From JBBRVP01 sp038246785 (GTDB taxonomy: Bacteria; Actinomycetota; Actinomycetes; Jiangellales; Jiangellaceae), in assembly GCA_038246785.1 (NCBI GenBank), contig JBBRVP010000015.1:10000-73999 (forward strand): a stretch of DNA of 64,000 bases. Reading direction: 5' to 3'. The notes beneath the pieces were generated by a model. That model had not been told where the DNA came from. It worked only from the letters and a program-made list of their open reading frames with translations, and ran no database searches. This document shows, one piece after another, positions 33,668 to 42,773 of the stretch (position 1 is the stretch's first letter; each line of letters opens with the position of its first letter). The translations under genes were made by a program, and so were the position numbers.

Positions 33668-34528
33668 TCAGCCGGTGTCGATCCGGCGGTAGCGCGACTC
33701 GACGAAGGAGTAGCAGCCGAACGCGGCCAGCCCGAGCCCGACGAGGGTGAGGACGACGGCGCCGAAGGGCACCTGTGCCATCGACTTCAGCGCCGAGTCG
33801 AGCCCCTCCGCCTTCGCCGGCTGGAACCGGACGGCGGCGATCACCACGAGGATGCCGAGCACGCCGAACGCGATCCCGCGAGCGAAGTAGCCCACCTTCC
33901 CCAATGCCAGGGCAAACCGGCGGAAGCCCGACGACATGCGGCCGGTCTCCAGGTCCTCCGCGAAGTCCTCCTTCAGCGCCTGGACGAGCATGAAGGCGCC
34001 GACCCCGGCGATGACGAGCCCCGCGAGGCCGACCAGCCAGCGCCCACCGGAGGCCTTCATCACCTCTGCCGACCACGAGTTGCCCTCCTTGCCGCCACCG
34101 CCGCCCCGAGCGATGGAGACGGCGGTGAGGGCCAGGCTGAGGTAGATCACCGCCTTGATCCCGGAGATCACCCGCTGCACGGTCCGCTTCCGCGGGTCGG
34201 TCTCGGAGCGGTGACCGATGGCGGCCTCGGCGGCCCGCCACAAGGCGTAGCCGACGAAGCCGACGACGATGAGCCAGAGCAGCACGAGACCGCCGGTGCT
34301 GTCGGACAGGGAGCGGAAGGCCCCCTTCTGGTCGGCCTCCTTGCCGGCGCCGCTCCCGAGTGCGATCTGCACGCCCACGACCCCGATGAAGACGTAGACG
34401 AAGCCACGACTGAGGAAGCCGAGCCGGGCAGTGCGCTCGAGCGTGCGGCTGGACGCGGCACGGCGGGTCGCTTGCGACGCCTCGTCGGCGGCAGCGCCGA
34501 CAGATCGGGGGACGGACGGCCTGGGCAT
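33668..34528 (-). CDS. DUF1206 domain membrane protein
   Basis: This 286-residue protein has six predicted helices in three similar pairs (LGFLSRGFVYVFIGVVGVQIAL, VLLWLIVVGFVGYALWRAAEA, KAVIYLSLALTAVSIA, GLAGLVIAGVGAFMLVQAL, ARGIAFGVLGILVVIAA, VVLTLVGLGLAAFGCYSFVE), the DUF1206 internal repeat. Function is unknown. The strong AGGAGGTG three bases before ATG 34528 decides the start over ATG 34861. Confidence 0.88.
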   Translation of the reverse strand: MPRPSVPRSVGAAADEASQATRRAASSRTLERTARLGFLSRGFVYVFIGVVGVQIALGSGAGKEADQKGAFRSLSDSTGGLVLLWLIVVGFVGYALWRAAEAAIGHRSETDPRKRTVQRVISGIKAVIYLSLALTAVSIARGGGGGKEGNSWSAEVMKASGGRWLVGLAGLVIAGVGAFMLVQALKEDFAEDLETGRMSSGFRRFALALGKVGYFARGIAFGVLGILVVIAAVRFQPAKAEGLDSALKSMAQVPFGAVVLTLVGLGLAAFGCYSFVESRYRRIDTG

Positions 34529-34705
34529 GGGCACCTCCTGCGCCGTCGGAGGAGTTGCCCTCCTGCTCCGCGCGCCAAACGGGTCCTCCGCACCGTGGCC
34601 GCCACGCGCACGCCGACCGGTCGGCGCGCGCGGTTGAGTGAAGGTGCACAGCACGCCACGGCTTCGGCGAGGTTGGGCACCCACGCGGACGGGCAACGCA
34701 GAGCC

Positions 34706-36406
34706 ATGACCGCACCCGCTCCACAGCCGACGACTGCGTCCCGTACCAGCGACCTGTGGTGGAAGACCGCCGTGGTCTACTGCCTCGACGTCGAGACGTT
34801 CATGGACTGGAACGGCGACGGCACGGGCGACCTGGAGGGCCTGACCCAGCGGCTGGACCACCTCGTCGAGCTCGGCGTCAGCTGCCTGTGGCTGATGCCG
34901 GTCTACCCCACGCCCGACCGCGACGACGGCTACGACATCACCGACTTCTACGGCGTCGACCCGCGGCTCGGCAGCCTCGGCGAGTTCGTCGAGCTCGTGC
35001 GTACTGCCCGCGAGCGCGGGTTACGGGTCATCGTCGACCTGGTCGTCAACCACACGTCCGACCGGCACCCGTGGTTCCGCTCGGCGCGGGCCAGCCGTCG
35101 CTCGCCGTATCGTGACTGGTACGTCTGGCGCGACGAACCACCGTCCGACGGGCCGCAGGGGGTCGTCTTTCCTGGCAAGCAGAAGAGTGTGTGGACCCGC
35201 GACGAGAAGACAGGGCAGTACTACCTGCACCGGTTCTACAAGTTCCAGCCCGACCTCGACGTGGCCAACCCGGCGGTGCGCGACGAGATCGCCCGCATCG
35301 TGGGCTTCTGGCTCGAGCTCGGGGTCTCCGGCTTCCGGGTCGACGCCGTACCGTTCCTGCTCGAGACCGCGGGCATCCTCGACGGGCAACAGGACCTGCC
35401 CGATCCGCACGAGTTCCTGCGCGACCTGCGGGCGTTCCTCAACCGGCGCAACGGCGAGGCGGTGCTGCTCGGCGAGGTCAACCTGCCGCACGAGGACCAG
35501 GCGACGTTCTTCGGCGGCAGCGACGGCGACGAGCTCAACATGCTCTTCGACTTCATCGCGATGCAACGCTGCTACCTCGCTCTGGCGCGGCGCGACGCCA
35601 CGCCGCTCGCGGAGGCGCTGCTCGCCCGCCCGCAGGTCTCTCCCGACTGTCAGTGGGCGACGTTCCTGCGCAACCACGACGAGCTCACACTGGACAAGCT
35701 CAGCGACGAGGAGCGGGCGGAGGTCTTCGCCGCCTTCGGCCCGGAGCCGGCGATGCAGCTGTACGGCAGGGGGCTGCGCCGCCGGCTGCCGCCGATGCTC
35801 GACGGTGACCCGCGCCGGGTCCGAATGGCGTACAGCCTGCTGTTCTCGTTGCCGGGGACCCCGGTGCTCTTCTACGGCGAGGAGATCGGCATGGGCGAGG
35901 AGCTCCAAGCCGAGGGCCGCGCCGCCGTCCGCACCCCGATGCAGTGGACCGCCGGCCGCAACGGCGGCTTCTCGACGGCGCGCGCCTCACGGCTACCGGG
36001 CCCGGTCGTCTCCGGCGGATTCGGGCCGGCCCACGTCAACGTCGCCGAGCAGCGCAACGACCCGGAATCGCTGCTCTCCTTCATCCGGCACCTCATCCGC
36101 CGATACCGCGAGTGCCCGGAGCTCGGCTGGGGCCGCTTCGAGGTGCTCGAGCAGCCGCACCGGCAGGTGCTCGCGCACCGGTGCACGTGGGAGGGCAACA
36201 GCCTGGTGGCGCTGCACAACCTCGCTGCCGAGCCGGTTTCTGTACCGCTCGTGCTCGACGATGTGCAGCCCGAGACGACGCTGGCCGACCTGCTCGCCTC
36301 GGGCCGGACCCCGCTGGACGAGCGCGGTCGGGCCGAGATCGCGCTCGACGGCTACGGCTCCCGGTGGCTGCGGGTCGCCGACGCCGACGAGCGGCGGCTC
36401 GTGTGA
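34706..36406 (+). CDS. GH13 family alpha-glucosidase / trehalose-synthase-like enzyme
   Basis: This 566-residue glycoside hydrolase of family 13 shows all four conserved regions: VDLVVNHTSD, GFRVDAVPF (nucleophile Asp), LLGEVNL (acid/base Glu) and FLRNHDELTL (Asp stabiliser). TPMQWTAGRNGGFS and MEDWNGDG-type calcium loop (MDWNGDGTGDL) match trehalose synthase and oligo-glucosidase members. It probably isomerises or hydrolyses short alpha-glucans. It ends RRLV at 36406. It is the intact cousin of the amylase remnant 2.2 kb upstream. Confidence 0.9.
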   Translation: MTAPAPQPTTASRTSDLWWKTAVVYCLDVETFMDWNGDGTGDLEGLTQRLDHLVELGVSCLWLMPVYPTPDRDDGYDITDFYGVDPRLGSLGEFVELVRTARERGLRVIVDLVVNHTSDRHPWFRSARASRRSPYRDWYVWRDEPPSDGPQGVVFPGKQKSVWTRDEKTGQYYLHRFYKFQPDLDVANPAVRDEIARIVGFWLELGVSGFRVDAVPFLLETAGILDGQQDLPDPHEFLRDLRAFLNRRNGEAVLLGEVNLPHEDQATFFGGSDGDELNMLFDFIAMQRCYLALARRDATPLAEALLARPQVSPDCQWATFLRNHDELTLDKLSDEERAEVFAAFGPEPAMQLYGRGLRRRLPPMLDGDPRRVRMAYSLLFSLPGTPVLFYGEEIGMGEELQAEGRAAVRTPMQWTAGRNGGFSTARASRLPGPVVSGGFGPAHVNVAEQRNDPESLLSFIRHLIRRYRECPELGWGRFEVLEQPHRQVLAHRCTWEGNSLVALHNLAAEPVSVPLVLDDVQPETTLADLLASGRTPLDERGRAEIALDGYGSRWLRVADADERRLV

Positions 36407-36445
36407 GTGGCTGCCTGTCCATAGTCGACCGCCCTAGACCTCGCC

Positions 36446-36826
36446 CTAGACCTCGGTAGCGGGGTCCCGTTCGGCGTAGGGGTCCGGCTCCGGCTCCTCC
36501 TGGCGCAGCCGGTCGTCGATGGTCTCGTCGTCGTCGCCGGACAGCTGCTCCGCGGTCGGGGTGCTCGGCCGGTCCGGCGGGTCGTAGCCCACCTCGTCGA
36601 CCTCCGGCATGAGCTCGTCGGTCTCGAGCACCTCGAGCTGCTCGTGCTCCCGCTCGAGCTCGTCCCCTGGTCGGTCGGCGTAGGTGTCGTCGACGTAGGT
36701 CTGTCCGGGATCGGCACCTCGATCGGGCACAGGGTCGGCCACAGGGTCGGGCACAGGGTCGGGCACGGGGTCGGGCACGTGGAGCCCGTACCCGTGACTC
36801 CGCAGCGGCAACCGTGCTCGCGGCAT
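36446..36826 (-). CDS. DUF5709-like protein with PDPV repeats
   Basis: This 126-residue acidic protein ends in VGYDPPDRPSTPTAEQLSGDDDETIDDRLRQEEPEPDPY, close to the DUF5709 pattern of ordered proline and acidic residues. The N-terminal VPDPVPDPVPDPVADPVPD repeat is encoded by tandem 12-bp units near 36725-36780. Function is unknown. ATG 36826 is chosen. It overlaps the start region of the divergent Nudix-NYN gene. Confidence 0.6.
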   Translation of the reverse strand: MPRARLPLRSHGYGLHVPDPVPDPVPDPVADPVPDRGADPGQTYVDDTYADRPGDELEREHEQLEVLETDELMPEVDEVGYDPPDRPSTPTAEQLSGDDDETIDDRLRQEEPEPDPYAERDPATEV

Positions 36827-37728
36827 GCGACGCTGACCCGGTGCGGCGACGCGGCGACGGCGACGGGTGGGTCGACTGCCTGTGCGGCGCACGGCACTGG
36901 GGTCGCTACGGCGCCGCCGGGCTGTTGCTGGTGCGGGACGGTCGCGTGCTGCTGCAGCACCGGGCGGAGTGGAGCCACCACGGCGGCACGTGGGGGGTGC
37001 CCGGCGGCGCGATGGTCAGCACCGAGGACCCCGTGACGGGCGCCATCCGTGAGGCCGCCGAAGAAGCCGGCGTGGAGCCGGCTCTGGTGCGGCCGGCCGG
37101 CTGCTACGTCGATGACCACCGCAGTTGGTCCTACACGACCGTCCTGGCCGAGGCGACCGGCGACTTCTCGGCTCGGCCCACCGACGCGGAGAGCATCGCG
37201 GTCGACTGGGTGCCGGTCGAAACGGTGCGCGACCTGCCGCTGCACCCGTCCCTCGCCGCGGCGTGGGCGGACCTCGATGCCCTGGTCGGGCGGCGACTGG
37301 TGCTGGTGGTCGACGTCGCCAACGTGATGGGCTCGCGCCCCGACGGCTGGTGGCGCGACCGTCCGCGAGCCGCGACCCGACTGCTGGACCGGCTCGCCGT
37401 CCTGCTGGCCGGGGTCGATGGCTCGCTGCTCGGCCCGGCGGGAACTCCCCAGCGGCTGCGCAGCTGGCTGCCCGACGTGGTGGCTGTGGTCGAGGGAGCC
37501 GCCCGTGCCGCAGACACCGGGTCCGCCGAGGAACGCGGGCTACGCGTGGTGCGCGCGACCTCCTCCGGGGACGACGCCGTCGTCGAGGCGGTGGCCCAGC
37601 GCCGCCGCGAGCGCCCTGCCGACACGGTCGTCGTGGTGTCGGCCGACCGTGGGCTCGTCGCCCGCGTCGAGAGGCTGGGGGCCAGCGCGGTGGGCCCCCG
37701 CACACTGCAGCGCGCGCTCCCCGACTGA
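36814..37728 (+). CDS. Nudix hydrolase-NYN/PIN-like domain fusion
   Basis: This 304-residue protein starts with CLCGARHWGRYGAAGLLLV, then a full Nudix box GGAMVSTEDPVTGAIREAAEEAG (residues about 68-90). After residue 165 comes a PIN-like NYN domain with acidic residues in LVLVVDVANVMGSRPDGWW, DGSLL, TSSGDDAVVEAV and VVVSADRGLVARV, forming a likely metal nuclease site. A pyrophosphohydrolase fused to a ribonuclease suggests 5'-end removal and decay of RNA, an inference. The start is uncertain between ATG 36814 and GTG 36841. Confidence 0.82.
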   Translation: MLAACDADPVRRRGDGDGWVDCLCGARHWGRYGAAGLLLVRDGRVLLQHRAEWSHHGGTWGVPGGAMVSTEDPVTGAIREAAEEAGVEPALVRPAGCYVDDHRSWSYTTVLAEATGDFSARPTDAESIAVDWVPVETVRDLPLHPSLAAAWADLDALVGRRLVLVVDVANVMGSRPDGWWRDRPRAATRLLDRLAVLLAGVDGSLLGPAGTPQRLRSWLPDVVAVVEGAARAADTGSAEERGLRVVRATSSGDDAVVEAVAQRRRERPADTVVVVSADRGLVARVERLGASAVGPRTLQRALPD

Positions 37729-37741
37729 GACGGACTGCTGC

Positions 37742-38782
37742 TCAGGCGCTGCGGCGGGCGCCGCTGGCGGCGGCCTTGCTCGTGGTCTTCTTCGCGGCCG
37801 GCTTCCTTGCGGTGGTCTTCGTCGCGGCCGCCTTCTTCGCGGCGGCCTTCTTCGCGGGGGCCTTCTTCGCGGTGGCCTTGTTCGCGGTCGCGTTCTCGGC
37901 TGTGGTCTTTGTCGCGGTCCGCTTCGCCGTGCTCCTGCGCGACGTCGCCTGCTTCTCGGCCTCGGCTTCCTCCGGCTCCTCGCCGCCGCCGCCGCCTGAT
38001 CCCTCGCCACGCCGGCGACGAGCTTCGTCGACGCTGCGCCGCAGCGCCTCCATGAGATCGACGACCTTGCCGGTGTCGGGCCGGGCCGGCTCGGCGGCGC
38101 GGACCTCCCGACCGTCGATCTTGGCCTGGACGACCTCGTCCAGTGCCTTGCGATAACCGTCGGAGTAGTCCGCGGGATCGAAGTCGCCGGACAGCGCGTC
38201 CACGTAGGACTGCGCCATCGCCACCTCTTGCGGACGCAGCGTCACACCCTCATCGAGGAAACCGAACGCCGGCCGGCGGACTTCGTCGGGCCAGAGCATC
38301 GTTTGCACGACCAGGACGCCGTCGCGAGGCCTGAGCACGGCCAGGCGCTCCCGCTGCCGCAGCGCGATCTTCACCACGGCCACCCGGCCGCTCTCCTCGA
38401 GGGTGTCGCGCAGCAGGACGTACGGCTTCGCGTCCGCCGTCGGCTCGGCGTAGTAGGCCCGCGACAGCGCGGTCGGGTCGATCTCCGCGAACGGCACGAA
38501 GCCGAGCACGTCGACCGCCTTCGACGAGGCGATCGGCAAGTCGGCGAAGTCCTCGTCGGTGAGTACGACGAGGTCACCGTCGGGCAGCTCGAAGCCCTTG
38601 GCGATCTCGGCGTAGGCGACCTCCTTCCCGTCGAGCTCGCACACCCGCCGATAGCGGATCCGCCCGCCGTCGGCCTCGTGCACCTGCCGGAACGAGATGT
38701 CGCGCTCCTCGGTGGCGCCGACCAGGCGCACCGGGATCGAGACGAGGCCGAAGGAGATCGACCCCTTCCACACGGTCTGCAT
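37742..38782 (-). CDS. ku: Ku protein, non-homologous end joining
   Basis: Bacterial Ku binds DNA ends and recruits LigD. The 346-residue protein begins MQTVWKGSISFGLVSIPVRLV, contains the ring domain through about residue 255, and ends in a Lys/Ala/Thr-rich tail (AKKAPAKKAAAKKAAATK) resembling histone H1 and typical of actinobacterial Ku. That tail aids DNA bridging. No ligD lies within the window. ATG 38782 is chosen over 38794 from the family start. Confidence 0.95.
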   Translation of the reverse strand: MQTVWKGSISFGLVSIPVRLVGATEERDISFRQVHEADGGRIRYRRVCELDGKEVAYAEIAKGFELPDGDLVVLTDEDFADLPIASSKAVDVLGFVPFAEIDPTALSRAYYAEPTADAKPYVLLRDTLEESGRVAVVKIALRQRERLAVLRPRDGVLVVQTMLWPDEVRRPAFGFLDEGVTLRPQEVAMAQSYVDALSGDFDPADYSDGYRKALDEVVQAKIDGREVRAAEPARPDTGKVVDLMEALRRSVDEARRRRGEGSGGGGGEEPEEAEAEKQATSRRSTAKRTATKTTAENATANKATAKKAPAKKAAAKKAAATKTTARKPAAKKTTSKAAASGARRSA

Positions 38783-38977
38783 GAGCCCTCCCACCGCCGG
38801 CGGTCGGCGGTCCCGCGCCCTGCAGCTCGTCCGCCGGATCGCACATCATCCTCCCCCACCCGTCCCCGGGCGTCGGAGCCGCCCGCGGCGTGGCGTCGCG
38901 GTTGTGTCCGGGGGGCGTGCCACGGTGAGGGTGTTCGGGAGGGCCGGCCTCCCACAGGTCCGGGGAGGTCGTCGGAG

Positions 38978-39217
38978 ATGGCAGGCGAGACAGCGGCGTA
39001 CGTCGTGGGGGCGTCCGGCCTGCTGACGTACGACGTCCGGCTCGAGCAGGTGATGTTCTGCACCATCTGCCAGGAGGACCGGTTGTTCGTGGGCGCCGGC
39101 TGTGTCGACGGGCACGACGCCGACTGCCCGGAGCGGTTGTGCGTGGAGTGCGGCTTCGCGGTGCTCGTCAGTGATCTGCTGGTGGAGCAGGTCGCCGCGG
39201 CGGCCTCCGTCGCCTGA
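38978..39217 (+). CDS. Small Cys-rich protein, likely zinc-binding
   Basis: This 79-residue protein has seven cysteines, including CTICQED, GCVDGHDADC and CVECG, consistent with one or two zinc sites. Similar small proteins occur in many actinobacteria; none has a function I know. It has GGGGAGG eight to ten bases before ATG 38978. It stands alone between Ku and the methyltransferase. Confidence 0.7.
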   Translation: MAGETAAYVVGASGLLTYDVRLEQVMFCTICQEDRLFVGAGCVDGHDADCPERLCVECGFAVLVSDLLVEQVAAAASVA

Positions 39218-39228
39218 GCGAGCAGCGT

Positions 39229-40047
39229 TCAGCCAGGGCCGCGCAGCGCATAGAACGCGACCGCGGCCGCGGCCGCGACGTTGAGCGAGTCCACGCCGGG
39301 CGCCATGGGGATGCGGGCGCGCACGTCCGCCGAGCGCATCCAGCGCTCGGACAGCCCGTGCCCCTCGCCACCGAGGAGCACGGCCAGCCGGCCCGAACGG
39401 TCCACTCGCCCGATGTCGACGGCATCGGCTGCCGGCGTGAGCGCCACGACGGTCAGGCCCGCCGCCCGGAGCAAGTCCGCCGTCCCGAACCAATCCGGCA
39501 CCCGCGTCCAGGGCAGGGCGAACACCGCGCCCATCGCCACCTTGACCGATCGCCGATACAGCGGGTCGGCGCAGCGCGGGCCGAGCAGGACGCCGTCGAC
39601 ACCGAGCGCCGCTGCCGAGCGCAGGACGGCACCGACGTTCGCGTGGTCGACGAGGTCCTCGAGCACCGCGACCCGGCGGCCGCCGGCGAGGACGTCCTCC
39701 ACGGGGGGCAACGGCCGCCGCTGGAAGGCGGCCAGCGCGCCCCGGTGCACGTGGAAACCGGTCAGCCGCTCCACCACCGCTTCCTCGGCGACGTAGACGG
39801 GGACATCGTCGCCCGCCGCGTCGATCAGGTCGGCCAACGGCTCGAGCCAGCGGGGGGCGACGAGGAACGAGCGCGGGGCGTAGCCGGCCCGCACCGCCCG
39901 GCGTACCACCTTCTCGCCCTCGGCGATGAACAGGCCGCGCTCGGCCTCCAGGCTGCGCCGCAGCGACACGTCCCGCAGCCGTACGTAGTCGGCCAGCCGC
40001 TCGTCCGCGGCGGCGACGACGTCGATGCGCAGGGCCACGGTGGCCAT
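39229..40047 (-). CDS. TrmH family RNA methyltransferase
   Basis: This 272-residue 2'-O-methyltransferase has an N-terminal substrate-binding domain (RRSLEAERGLFIAEGEKVVRRAVRAG) and the SPOUT core: VLEDLVDHANVGAVLRSAAALG, LAVLLGGEGHGLS, and IPMAPGVDSLNVAAAAAVAFYAL. It is the second such enzyme in the window. Its RNA target, rRNA or tRNA, cannot be told. ATG 40047 gives MATVALRIDVV. No nearby translation gene is seen. Confidence 0.9.
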   Translation of the reverse strand: MATVALRIDVVAAADERLADYVRLRDVSLRRSLEAERGLFIAEGEKVVRRAVRAGYAPRSFLVAPRWLEPLADLIDAAGDDVPVYVAEEAVVERLTGFHVHRGALAAFQRRPLPPVEDVLAGGRRVAVLEDLVDHANVGAVLRSAAALGVDGVLLGPRCADPLYRRSVKVAMGAVFALPWTRVPDWFGTADLLRAAGLTVVALTPAADAVDIGRVDRSGRLAVLLGGEGHGLSERWMRSADVRARIPMAPGVDSLNVAAAAAVAFYALRGPG

Positions 40048-40101
40048 CCTGCGGTCGCCCTTCGAGGTGCGCCGGCGGACGGGCTGTGTGACGCTCCCCA
40101 C

Positions 40102-40326
40102 ATGGTGCGCGGGATCGTCAAGGAGTGGGACGCCGCGGCGGGGTGCGGGCTGCTGAGCTGCGACGACCTGCCCGACGACGTCGCCGTCGACAGCGAGGCT
40201 CTGCTCGGGCGTGCCGCGTCGCTGCAGGTAGGCGACGAGGTGCTCTTCGACTACGAGGCAGCCGCCGCGGGCGTCGTCGCGTTCCGCGCCCGCTGGTTCC
40301 GCGCGCGGCCGGTGCTGGCGCCCTAA
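40102..40326 (+). CDS. Cold-shock-domain-like small protein
   Basis: This 74-residue protein begins MVRGIVKEWDAAAGCGLLSCDD, aligning with the KWF-type first strand of cold-shock domains (GxVKxFNxxKGYGF). The aromatic RNA-binding residues are mostly absent (Gly-Leu-Leu in place of Gly-Phe-Gly-Phe), so nucleic acid binding is doubtful. It is divergent from the methyltransferase and 9 bp before tauE. ATG 40102 is chosen. Confidence 0.65.
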   Translation: MVRGIVKEWDAAAGCGLLSCDDLPDDVAVDSEALLGRAASLQVGDEVLFDYEAAAAGVVAFRARWFRARPVLAP

Positions 40327-40335
40327 CCTGCCGGG

Positions 40336-41085
40336 GTGTCCTGGCTCGAGGCCCTGGCCGTGGTGCTCGCCGGCGTCGCGGCCGGCACAATCAACACCGT
40401 CGTCGGCTCGGGCAGCCTCATCACCTTCCCAACGCTGCTCGCCGTCGGCTACCCGCCCGTGCTGGCCAACGTCAGCAACTCGGTGGGGCTCGTGGCGGGC
40501 GGGGTTTCCGGCGTATACGGCTACCGGCGCGAGCTGTCCGGCCAGCGGGCGCGGCTGCTCCGACTCGGCGTCGCGTCGGCCATCGGCGGGGTCACCGGCG
40601 CGGCGCTGCTGCTCGTGCTGCCGGCAGCCGTGTTCGGCGCCGTCGTCCCGGTTCTCGTCCTGCTGGGCTGCGGCCTCGTCGTCGTGCAGCCGCGCCTCGT
40701 TCGCTGGCTCGGGTCGCGCCGCCGCGCCGCCGAGCACGCCGGGCCACTGGCCTGGGCGCTCGTCGCCCTGACCGGCGTGTACGGCGGCTACTTCGGGGCC
40801 GCCCAGGGGGTGCTGCTCGTCGCGGTCCTCGGCCTTGCGCTCGACGAGACCCTGCAGCGGGTCAACGCGGCGAAGAACGTGCTCGCCCTCGTGGTCAACT
40901 TTGTCGCCGGCGTCTACTTCGTGCTCACCACGCATGTGGCATGGGGTGCCGCGGGCCTCATCGCAGTGGGCTCGGTGATCGGAGGCCAGCTTGGCGCCAC
41001 CGTCGGCCGCCGGCTCCCCGACCCGCTGCTGCGCGGCGTCATCGTCGTCATCGGCGTCGCCGCCGCGATCGCCCTGCTCCGCTGA
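40336..41085 (+). CDS. TauE/SafE (TSUP) family permease
   Basis: This 249-residue membrane protein has about eight helices and the family motif GTINTVVGSGSLITFPTLLAVGY. The second repeat GVYGGYFGAAQGVLLVAVLGLA is present. TSUP proteins export sulfite, sulfoacetate or other organosulfonates, but the substrate here is unknown. GTG 40336 has TAACCT six bases upstream, though the preceding stop lies only 9 bp away, so leaderless and operon transcription may both occur. Confidence 0.88.
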   Translation: MSWLEALAVVLAGVAAGTINTVVGSGSLITFPTLLAVGYPPVLANVSNSVGLVAGGVSGVYGYRRELSGQRARLLRLGVASAIGGVTGAALLLVLPAAVFGAVVPVLVLLGCGLVVVQPRLVRWLGSRRRAAEHAGPLAWALVALTGVYGGYFGAAQGVLLVAVLGLALDETLQRVNAAKNVLALVVNFVAGVYFVLTTHVAWGAAGLIAVGSVIGGQLGATVGRRLPDPLLRGVIVVIGVAAAIALLR

Positions 41086-41134
41086 ACCGTGCTCGCGGCG
41101 GGGGTCCGGCGAGGCAGACCCCGGCCCACGTCGA

Positions 41135-41240
41135 CAGTCAGGCTCTGTCGGGGCCCCAGCCACGGCAGAGCCTGACTGGCGGCCGCCCCATCGAAACAGT
41201 CAGGCTCAGTCGGGGCCCCAGCCACGGCAGAGCCTGACTG
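41135..41240. repeat. Two tandem palindromic repeats, 62 bp apart
   Basis: The first pairs CAGTCAGGCTCTG (41135-41147) with CAGAGCCTGACTG (41166-41178), a perfect 13-bp stem. The second pairs 41197-41209 with 41228-41240, with one mismatch. The 18-bp loops (TCGGGGCCCCAGCCACGG) are almost the same. The repeat lies between tauE and the decarboxylase gene. It resembles REP-type palindromes; a terminator for tauE is also possible. Confidence 0.85.
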
Positions 41241-41297
41241 TCGGCCGCCCCACCGACGGGGGGCGGGGGGAGGATGCGCATCCGCGAGGATGGCCGC

Positions 41298-42773
41298 ATG
41301 GCCGAGCACGCGCTGCCCGAGCATGCGGGCGACATAGCACCCGAGGAGTTCCGCGCCCAGGGCCACGCCCTCGTCGACTGGGTCGCCGACTACCTGGCCA
41401 CGGTGGAGCAGCGCCCGGTGCTCTCGCGGGTGCGCCCCGGGCAGGTGCGGGCCGCGTTGCCGGCCGAGGCGCCGGTGCTGCCGGAGCCGTTCGCCGCCGT
41501 GCTCGCCGACGTGGACCGGATCGTGCTGCCGGGCATCACCCACTGGCAGCACCCCGGCTTCTTCGCGTACTTCGCCATCACCGGGTCCGCGCCCGGCATC
41601 CTCGGAGAGCTGCTCACCGCCGCGCTCAACGTCAACGGCATGCTCTGGCGCACGTCCCCGAGCGCCACGGAGCTCGAACAGGTCGTGCTCGACTGGCTGC
41701 GCCGGATGCTGGGACTCGGCGACGGTTGGTTCGGGATGATCAACGACACCGCGTCGGTGTCGAGCCTGCTGGCGCTGGCCGCCGCACGGGAGGCGGCCGG
41801 GCTCGACGTCCGCACCAAGGGCACCGCCGGACGGGGGGACCTGCCGGTGCTGCGCGTCTACTGCTCGACGCAGGCCCATTCCTCGGTCGACAAGGCGGCC
41901 ATCACCCTCGGCATCGGGCACGACAACGTGGTGCACGTGCAGACCGACGCGCAGTTCCGCATGCGCCCGGACCTGCTCGCGGCTGCGGTTCGCCGCGACC
42001 GGAGCGTCGGCCATCGGCCGCTGGCCGTGGTCGCCACCACCGGGACCACGAGCACGACCAGCATCGACCCGGTGCCGGCGATCGCCGATGTCGCCGAGCG
42101 CGAGCGGATGTGGCTGCACGTCGACGGTGCGTACGGCGGGGTCGCGGCGATCGTGCCGGAGCTGCGCGGCGTACTCGACGGCGTGGACCGGGCCGACTCC
42201 CTCGTCGTCAACCCGCACAAGTGGTTGTTCACCCCGATCGACTGCTCGGCGTTCTGGACCCGCCGGCCCGACATCCTGGAGCGGGCGTTCACCCTCGTGC
42301 CCGACTACCTCGTGACCACCGAGCGCGGCGAGGTCACCGACTACATGAACTACGGCGTGCAGCTGGGCCGGCGCTTCCGGGCGCTCAAGCTGTGGATGGT
42401 GCTGCGGGCGTTCGGCACCGAGGGTGTGACGGCGCGCGTGCGGGAGCACTGCGCGCTGGCGCGGCGCCTCGCCGACCTGGTCGACGACGAGCCGGGCTGG
42501 CAGGTGGTGGCGCCGGTGCCCCTGTCGACGGTGTGCTTCCGGTACGTCGGTGGCGGCGGCCTCGACGGCGCGGAGCTCGACCGGCGCACCGCCGCTGCCG
42601 TCGACGCCGTCAACGCCAGCGGGGAGGCCTACCTCTCGACCACCCGGTTGGCGGGGCGCACGGTGGTGAGGTTCGCCATCGGCAGCCTGCGCACGCAGTG
42701 GCGGCACGTACAGCGCGCCTGGGACCTGCTGCGCGCGGCCGTCGACGAGGCGGCGGGGGTCAGAGCCAGCTGA
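41298..42773 (+). CDS. PLP-dependent aromatic-L-amino-acid decarboxylase family protein
   Basis: This 491-residue group II decarboxylase has GITHWQHPGFFAYF, the substrate/cofactor region MINDTASVSSLLAL, histidine in YCSTQAHSSVDKA, aspartate in MWLHVDGAYGG and the PLP lysine in VNPHKWLF. It probably makes an aromatic amine such as tyramine, tryptamine or phenethylamine. The substrate cannot be fixed. ATG 41298 has AGGA about eight bases upstream; ATG 41274 is also in frame. Confidence 0.92.
   Translation: MAEHALPEHAGDIAPEEFRAQGHALVDWVADYLATVEQRPVLSRVRPGQVRAALPAEAPVLPEPFAAVLADVDRIVLPGITHWQHPGFFAYFAITGSAPGILGELLTAALNVNGMLWRTSPSATELEQVVLDWLRRMLGLGDGWFGMINDTASVSSLLALAAAREAAGLDVRTKGTAGRGDLPVLRVYCSTQAHSSVDKAAITLGIGHDNVVHVQTDAQFRMRPDLLAAAVRRDRSVGHRPLAVVATTGTTSTTSIDPVPAIADVAERERMWLHVDGAYGGVAAIVPELRGVLDGVDRADSLVVNPHKWLFTPIDCSAFWTRRPDILERAFTLVPDYLVTTERGEVTDYMNYGVQLGRRFRALKLWMVLRAFGTEGVTARVREHCALARRLADLVDDEPGWQVVAPVPLSTVCFRYVGGGGLDGAELDRRTAAAVDAVNASGEAYLSTTRLAGRTVVRFAIGSLRTQWRHVQRAWDLLRAAVDEAAGVRAS

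Noticed and set aside
40102..40326. Classical cold-shock protein
   Set aside because: The aromatic RNA-binding residues are missing, so it is listed only as cold-shock-like.
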